From Microbacterium sp. B35-30 (GTDB lineage: Bacteria > Actinomycetota > Actinomycetes > Actinomycetales > Microbacteriaceae): a stretch of DNA of 44,149 nucleotides. How positions within the stretch are numbered: the first letter of the stretch is position 1; each line of letters starts with the position of its first letter. Location: the NCBI RefSeq assembly GCF_010634855.1, contig NZ_MWLQ01000036.1:1-44149 (forward strand), written 5' to 3'. Position numbers and translations under genes: made by a program. The notes beneath the pieces were generated by a model. The model was not told the DNA's origin, ran no database searches, and was given only the letters and a program-made list of their open reading frames with translations. Shown piece by piece: positions 40,245 to 44,149 of this stretch.

Positions 40245-40595
40245 TCAGACCACCGTGCGTGCGACCCGGCGCACCTCGCTCTTGCGACCGGCGAGGAGCG
40301 CCTCGATCGGCGGCATGCCGATGGACTCCTCGGGGCTGAGCAGCCAGTCGATCGCCTCGTCGTCCGAGAAGCCGGCGTCGTGGAGCACGAACACGGTGCC
40401 GCGCAGCGACGGCAGCGGATGCCCGTCGACGATGAAGACGGACGGGACTTTCAGCACGCCGTCGCGCTTGGACCCGACGAGCTGGAACTCGTCGAGCATG
40501 CGGCGCACCCGGCCGAGCGGTTCGCCGAGCACATCCACGAGGTCCGGAAGAGTGAGCCAGTCGGTCTCGAAGCGGGGAGCGTCGTCAGAGGTCAC
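40245..40595 (-). CDS. Rv2175c-like DNA-binding protein
   Basis: A 116-residue protein similar to M. tuberculosis Rv2175c, a nucleoid-associated winged-helix protein. The N-terminal domain (TDWLTLPDLVDVLGEPLGRV, then RRMLDEFQLVGSKRDGVLKV) is the helix-turn-helix part. The C-terminal domain (FIVDGHPLPSLRGTVFVLHD, then AGFSDDEAIDWLLSPEESIG) is the conserved family block. Rv2175c is phosphorylated by the kinase PknL encoded beside it in M. tuberculosis. Here a Ser/Thr kinase gene lies one gene away. Several Thr and Ser residues occur near the N-terminus. The GTG at 40595 has no ribosome binding site. GATAGT lies seven bases upstream. It converges on the polyprenyl synthase gene. Confidence 0.87.
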   Translation of the reverse strand: MTSDDAPRFETDWLTLPDLVDVLGEPLGRVRRMLDEFQLVGSKRDGVLKVPSVFIVDGHPLPSLRGTVFVLHDAGFSDDEAIDWLLSPEESIGMPPIEALLAGRKSEVRRVARTVV

Positions 40596-40608
40596 GGAGA
40601 CAACTATC
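40596..40608 (-). promoter_or_regulatory. Possible leaderless promoter -10 of the Rv2175c-like gene
   Basis: GATAGT (40603-40608, minus strand) lies seven bases before the GTG. It departs from TANNNT in its first base, so support is weaker than for the other leaderless boxes. Confidence 0.3.
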
Positions 40609-40691
40609 TCAGATGACGTGGGACCGAATGTGCTCGCACTCTGGCCACTCCAGTCACACAGGCCTCTTCTTATAGCAGGCGTTGACACCAA

Positions 40692-40723
40692 TCGACTTCC
40701 GTGACACGGTCTTTCGAAGTCGA
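40692..40723 (+). promoter_or_regulatory. Stem-loop in the leader of the LysM gene
   Basis: TCGACTTC (40692-40699) pairs with GAAGTCGA (40716-40723) around a 16-base loop. The loop side holds the small palindrome CCGTG-A-CACGG (40699-40709). The stem ends just before the ribosome binding site (40726-40733). It could be a control element in RNA or an operator in DNA. TTGACA at 40682-40687 and TATAGC at 40671-40676 are possible promoter elements. Confidence 0.45.
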
Positions 40724-40738
40724 CTGAGGGGGGAACTC

Positions 40739-42058
40739 GTGCGACAGGTGCGGAGTACCAGGAATACCGTCCATCGGAGCGCCGGCCCTTCGCGGGTGCT
40801 CTTCGCCGGGGTCCCGGTGGCCGTCGCCGGCTCGATCGCGCTGACGCTCTCAGCCGCTCCCGCGCAGGCCGCGACGGGGGACGCCGCCGCTGCAGCGGGC
40901 ACGCGAGCGGTGGACGCGGTCCGGCCGGCCGACCCGCCGACCGGCATTCGCGGGGCGGCGCCCGAGATGGCGACCACGTCCGCATCCCACACGCTGACCC
41001 CCGCGCCGGCCGCCGCTTCCGCCGCGCCGGCCGCCGCCCGGATGGCCGCCGAGGCGGCACCTGCGACCTACACCGTCCAGCGCGGCGACACCGTGAGCCG
41101 CATCGCCGCGCGCTTCGGGCTGCGCACCGGCGACGTGCTCGCGCTCAACGGACTCGGCTGGTCGTCGACCATCTACCCGGGGCAGGTGCTGAAGCTCGGC
41201 GCCGCAGCCGCCGCACCCGCACCCGCGAGCCCCGCCCCGGCCCCCGCCCCCGCCCCGGCCCCGGCCGGCGGTGCCTACACGGTCCAGCGTGGGGACACGA
41301 TCAGCGTCATCGCCCAGCGTCACGGCGTCAGCGTCAACGCGGTGCTGTCGGCCAACGGTCTCGGCTGGTCATCGATCATCTACCCCGGCCAGACGCTCAC
41401 GGTCCCCGGCGGGGGCGCGCCCGCCGCATCTGCTCCTGCTCCGGCGGCGCCCGCGCCTGCCCCTGCTCCCGACCCGAGCGCGCCGGTCGCCGGCACGCAT
41501 ACGATCGCTGCAGGCGACACGATCAGCGGGATCGCGAAGCGCTACGGTGTCAGCGTCAACGCGGTGCTGTCGGCCAACGGGCTCGGCTGGTCATCGATCA
41601 TCTACCCCGGCCAGGCGCTCAAGATCCCGGCATCCGTCCCCTCCGTTCCCGGGCTGACCGCCGAGCAGGTCGGCAACGCGCAGCTGATCGTGCGCATCGG
41701 TCGCGAGCTGGGCGTGTCGGACCGCGCCATCGCGATCGCCCTCGGAACCGCGATGCAGGAGTCTTCGCTGCGCAACGTGACGTGGGGCGACCGCGATTCG
41801 CTCGGCCTGTTCCAGCAGCGCCCGAGCTACGGGTGGGGCACCGAGGCGGAGGTTCAGGATGCCGCACGCGCGACCCGCGCCTTCTTCGGAGGGTCCGGCG
41901 ACCCGAACGGCGACCGCACCCGCGGCCTGCGCGACATCCCCGGCTGGGAGGCCCTCACGTTCACCCAGGCGGCGCAGGCGGTGCAGATCTCTGCATACCC
42001 CGACGCGTACGCGAAGTGGGAGGCACCGGCGCATGCGTGGCTCGCGGCGCTCGGGTGA
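40739..42058 (+). CDS. Secreted LysM protein with a lysozyme-like C-terminal domain
   Basis: A 439-residue exported protein. The signal peptide spans about residues 1-44 (VLFAGVPVAVAGSIALTLSA, cleavage after AQA). Three LysM domains follow at about 111-155, 179-222 and 253-297, separated by Ala/Pro-rich linkers. Each LysM ends in NGLGWSS-IYPGQ and binds peptidoglycan glycan chains. The C-terminal domain (about 305-439) has ALGTAMQESSLRN and SLGLFQQRPSYGWG, which resemble the catalytic Glu region of soluble lytic transglycosylase folds. Hydrolase activity is inferred only. LysM2 and LysM3 share a nearly identical 66-base stretch. The GTG at 40739 has GAGGGGGG upstream. A TTG 19 codons earlier is rejected. 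The gene precedes the kinase gene by 83 bases. Confidence 0.9.
   Translation: MRQVRSTRNTVHRSAGPSRVLFAGVPVAVAGSIALTLSAAPAQAATGDAAAAAGTRAVDAVRPADPPTGIRGAAPEMATTSASHTLTPAPAAASAAPAAARMAAEAAPATYTVQRGDTVSRIAARFGLRTGDVLALNGLGWSSTIYPGQVLKLGAAAAAPAPASPAPAPAPAPAPAGGAYTVQRGDTISVIAQRHGVSVNAVLSANGLGWSSIIYPGQTLTVPGGGAPAASAPAPAAPAPAPAPDPSAPVAGTHTIAAGDTISGIAKRYGVSVNAVLSANGLGWSSIIYPGQALKIPASVPSVPGLTAEQVGNAQLIVRIGRELGVSDRAIAIALGTAMQESSLRNVTWGDRDSLGLFQQRPSYGWGTEAEVQDAARATRAFFGGSGDPNGDRTRGLRDIPGWEALTFTQAAQAVQISAYPDAYAKWEAPAHAWLAALG
41327..41614 (+). repeat. 66-base internal repeat in the LysM gene
   Basis: The 66 bases at 41327-41392 and 41549-41614 differ at one position by eye, while LysM1 is more diverged. 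This points to a recent internal duplication or gene conversion. Confidence 0.8.
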
Positions 42059-42129
42059 ACGCGATCCGGAACCGTCACATTACGATCTCGCGGGGTGAGC
42101 CGCTCCGCATCCTCGCAGGCCCGCGTCCG

Positions 42130-42141
42130 TAGACTCTCAGC
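42130..42141 (+). promoter_or_regulatory. Leaderless promoter -10 of the Ser/Thr kinase gene
   Basis: TAGACT (42130-42135) lies six bases before the GTG start. It is the same box and spacing as at dnaE. No ribosome binding site is visible, so the kinase gene may be expressed apart from the LysM gene. Confidence 0.55.
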
Positions 42142-44094
42142 GTGAGCACGAGTCAGCAGACGGACCCGCTGATCGGCCGTCTCGTCGACGGCCGGTACCG
42201 GGTGCGTGCTCGCATCGCCCGAGGGGGCATGGCGACCGTGTACGTCGCGACCGATCTGCGCCTCGAGCGCCGTGTGGCGCTCAAGGTGATGCACGGCCAT
42301 CTGAGCGACGACACCGTGTTCCAGAGCCGGTTCATCCAGGAGGCCCGCGCGGCCGCCCGGCTGGCCGACCCGAACGTGGTCAACGTGTTCGACCAGGGCC
42401 AGGACGGCGACATGGCCTACCTCGTCATGGAGTACCTCCCCGGCATCACGCTGCGCGAACTCCTGCGCGAGCAGCGCCGGCTGACCGTGCCGCAGGCGGT
42501 GTCGATCCTGGACGCCGTGCTGTCGGGCCTCGCCGCCGCGCACCGGGCCGGCATCGTGCACCGCGACGTCAAGCCCGAGAACGTACTCCTCGCCGAGGAC
42601 GGGCGCATCAAGATCGGCGACTTCGGGCTGGCGCGGGCGACCACGGCGAACACCGCGTCGGGTGCGCAGCTGCTGGGCACGATCGCGTACCTGGCGCCCG
42701 AGCTCGTCACCCGCGGCACCGCAGACGCGCGCAGTGACATCTATGCCATCGGCATCATGCTCTACGAGATGCTCACCGGGGAGCAGCCCTACAAGGGCGA
42801 GCAGCCGATGCAGATCGCCTTCCAGCACGCGACCGACTCCGTCCCTCGCCCGAGCGTGAAGAACCCGGGCGTACCCGAGCAGCTCGACGAGCTGGTGCTC
42901 TGGGCGACCGAGAAGTCGCCCGACGAGCGGCCCCTCGACGCACGCGAGATGCTGCAGCGTCTGCGCGACATCGAGCGCGAGCTGGGCGTCTCCCCCGTGG
43001 TGGCACGCACCGGTCCGATCGGGATCGTCCGCGACGACACCGCGCCGACCGGCGAGCTCACCGCCGTGCTCCCCAGCACCGCCACCGGACCCACGACCGC
43101 GATGGAAGAGGTCGACAACGCCGGCCGGCTCCGTCGCGCCACCCAGCGCCGCCGCTCACGGGGCGCGTGGCTCATCGTGCTCGCACTGCTGCTCGCGACG
43201 CTTGCGGGCGGCCTCGGGTGGTGGTTCGGCGCGGGACCAGGGTCTCTGGTCGCGGTCGCTGATGTCACGGGGAAGACCTTCGAAGAGGCATCCGAGATCC
43301 TCCGCGCGGACTCGCTGGTGGCCGTGCAGCAGGGTGAGAACAGCCTCGAGGTCGCCGCGGGACAGGTCATCCGCACGAACCCCCCGCAGGGCACACGCGT
43401 CGACAAGGACACCGAGGTGAACGTCTTCGTCTCGCTCGGGCCGGCCGAGGCGACCTTCGCGTCGTTCGCCGGCATGTCCGAGGCCGACGCGCGCGCCGTG
43501 CTGAGCGAGAAGTCCGTTCAGACCGTCGAGGAGAACAGCGAGTTCTTCAGCGACCAGGCACCCGACACGGTCCTCGGCGTGGCGATCCGACCCGCCGGCG
43601 GGGCCGACGACGGGTCGCAGGACGTCGCCTGCCTGGACGGGTGCGTCGTTCACGAGGGCGACACCGCGCGCCTGTCGGTGTCTGTGGGGCCGGTGCCCGA
43701 TGTCGTCGACCAGAGCGAAGGCTCGGCCCGCAGCGAACTGGAGGGCGTCGGCCTCCTCGTCGCCGAAGACAGCGCGACCGACACGAGCGAGACGATCGAA
43801 GAGGGACGCGTCATCGGTGTGAGCGGGCCGGAGGATCGGCCGTGGGCACCCGGTGACACCGTGACCCTCGTCGTGTCGACCGGTCCCCCGCTGTTCGAGG
43901 TTCCCGACGTGGTCGGGGACAGCCGCGACGAGGCGATCGAGAAGCTCGAAGCAGCCGGATTCCAGGTCGACTACGCCGCGTTCTTCGGCGTCGTTCCCAA
44001 CGACATCACCGAGGTGACGGCATCCGACCCGGCCGCGGGAGAGCTGCGAGTGCGCGGCACGCGCGTTTACATCCAGCTCACCGTGACCGGCTGA
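42142..44094 (+). CDS. pknL: PASTA-domain Ser/Thr protein kinase (PknL-like)
   Basis: A 650-residue Hanks-type kinase. The kinase domain spans about residues 12-275: glycine loop ARGGMATVYVATD, ATP lysine in VALKVMHGHL, catalytic loop HRDVKPENVLL and KIGDFGLAR. A juxtamembrane linker precedes one membrane helix at about 342-362. Four PASTA domains follow on the outside (about 368-435, 436-512, 513-580, 582-650). The second carries an insert with a CLDGC pair. PASTA kinases bind muropeptides or lipid II and regulate cell wall growth and division. Its neighbourhood (polyprenyl synthase, Rv2175c-like gene) matches PknL, and PknL of Corynebacterium also has PASTA domains, but the ortholog assignment is by synteny. 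The gene is complete, and the 55 bases after it show nothing recognisable. Confidence 0.9.
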   Translation: MSTSQQTDPLIGRLVDGRYRVRARIARGGMATVYVATDLRLERRVALKVMHGHLSDDTVFQSRFIQEARAAARLADPNVVNVFDQGQDGDMAYLVMEYLPGITLRELLREQRRLTVPQAVSILDAVLSGLAAAHRAGIVHRDVKPENVLLAEDGRIKIGDFGLARATTANTASGAQLLGTIAYLAPELVTRGTADARSDIYAIGIMLYEMLTGEQPYKGEQPMQIAFQHATDSVPRPSVKNPGVPEQLDELVLWATEKSPDERPLDAREMLQRLRDIERELGVSPVVARTGPIGIVRDDTAPTGELTAVLPSTATGPTTAMEEVDNAGRLRRATQRRRSRGAWLIVLALLLATLAGGLGWWFGAGPGSLVAVADVTGKTFEEASEILRADSLVAVQQGENSLEVAAGQVIRTNPPQGTRVDKDTEVNVFVSLGPAEATFASFAGMSEADARAVLSEKSVQTVEENSEFFSDQAPDTVLGVAIRPAGGADDGSQDVACLDGCVVHEGDTARLSVSVGPVPDVVDQSEGSARSELEGVGLLVAEDSATDTSETIEEGRVIGVSGPEDRPWAPGDTVTLVVSTGPPLFEVPDVVGDSRDEAIEKLEAAGFQVDYAAFFGVVPNDITEVTASDPAAGELRVRGTRVYIQLTVTG

Positions 44095-44149
44095 CCGGTC
44101 GTCCGGCGAGGTCAGCCACCCAGAGACAGCGAAGATCCCTGGATGCCTC

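Noticed and set aside
40596..40738. A ydaO (cyclic di-AMP) riboswitch upstream of the LysM gene
   Set aside because: I could not find the conserved core segments, and the leader is too short. A simple stem-loop is reported instead.
1..44149. CRISPR arrays, tRNA or rRNA genes, insertion sequences, phage genes
   Set aside because: No regularly spaced repeats, cloverleaf signatures, transposase or phage motifs were seen on either strand.
44095..44149. The start of another gene at the right edge
   Set aside because: Only 55 bases are available and no start with a supporting signal is visible.

Overview
The window is a high-GC actinobacterial chromosome segment. Gene content and protein style point to Microbacteriaceae, most likely Microbacterium or a close relative. 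The evidence is: an actinobacterial cytochrome c oxidase set with a CtaF-type subunit IV; a division and cell wall (dcw) cluster without ftsA but with sepF, yggT and divIVA downstream of ftsZ; a PASTA Ser/Thr kinase; and DUF3040 and DUF3043 proteins. The taxon is inferred from these features, not from a database search. I see no tRNA, rRNA, CRISPR array, insertion sequence or prophage. Almost everything is housekeeping, and no stretch longer than 300 bases lacks a gene.

Layout. 166-4615: a rhodanese protein, a PP2C phosphatase and the oxidase operon ctaC-ctaD-ctaF (minus strand). 4784-7322: erpA, an M20 dipeptidase and a DUF3043 membrane protein. 7368-15050: pyrD, nrdR, hisD, a four-helix membrane protein and the replicative polymerase dnaE. 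15233-18567: an ECF sigma factor with an overlapping membrane partner, then DinB, GNAT and Nudix genes. 18609-38446: the dcw region, all on the minus strand apart from one two-gene insertion. In transcription order it reads mraZ, rsmH, ftsL-like, ftsI, murF, mraY, murD, ftsW, murG, murC, ftsQ, ftsZ, yggS, sepF, yggT, divIVA, lspA, rluD-like. 38645-44094: a DUF3040 protein, a polyprenyl diphosphate synthase, an Rv2175c-like DNA-binding protein, a secreted LysM protein and a PASTA Ser/Thr kinase. This last part resembles the idsA2 / Rv2175c / pknL neighbourhood of Mycobacterium tuberculosis.

How the genes work together. The dcw genes make lipid II (MurF, MraY, MurD, MurG, MurC) and build the septum (FtsZ, SepF, FtsQ, FtsL, FtsW, FtsI), while DivIVA directs polar growth. 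The polyprenyl synthase may supply isoprenoid chains. The kinase, with its extracellular PASTA domains, probably senses cell wall material and may signal to the Rv2175c-like protein.

Non-coding signals are the most informative part. At least eleven genes have a TANNNT box ending 6 or 7 bases before the start codon and no usable ribosome binding site, so they are probably leaderless. In two of these (DinB and yggT) the box begins inside the TAG stop codon of the preceding gene. mraZ has three AGTGG boxes at exact 10-bp period, a typical MraZ operator. Two perfect inverted repeats lie over the probable ftsZ promoter. A nested palindrome separates ftsW from murG. murE is absent between ftsI and murF, and a GntR/membrane-protein pair is inserted in the opposite orientation between murC and murG.
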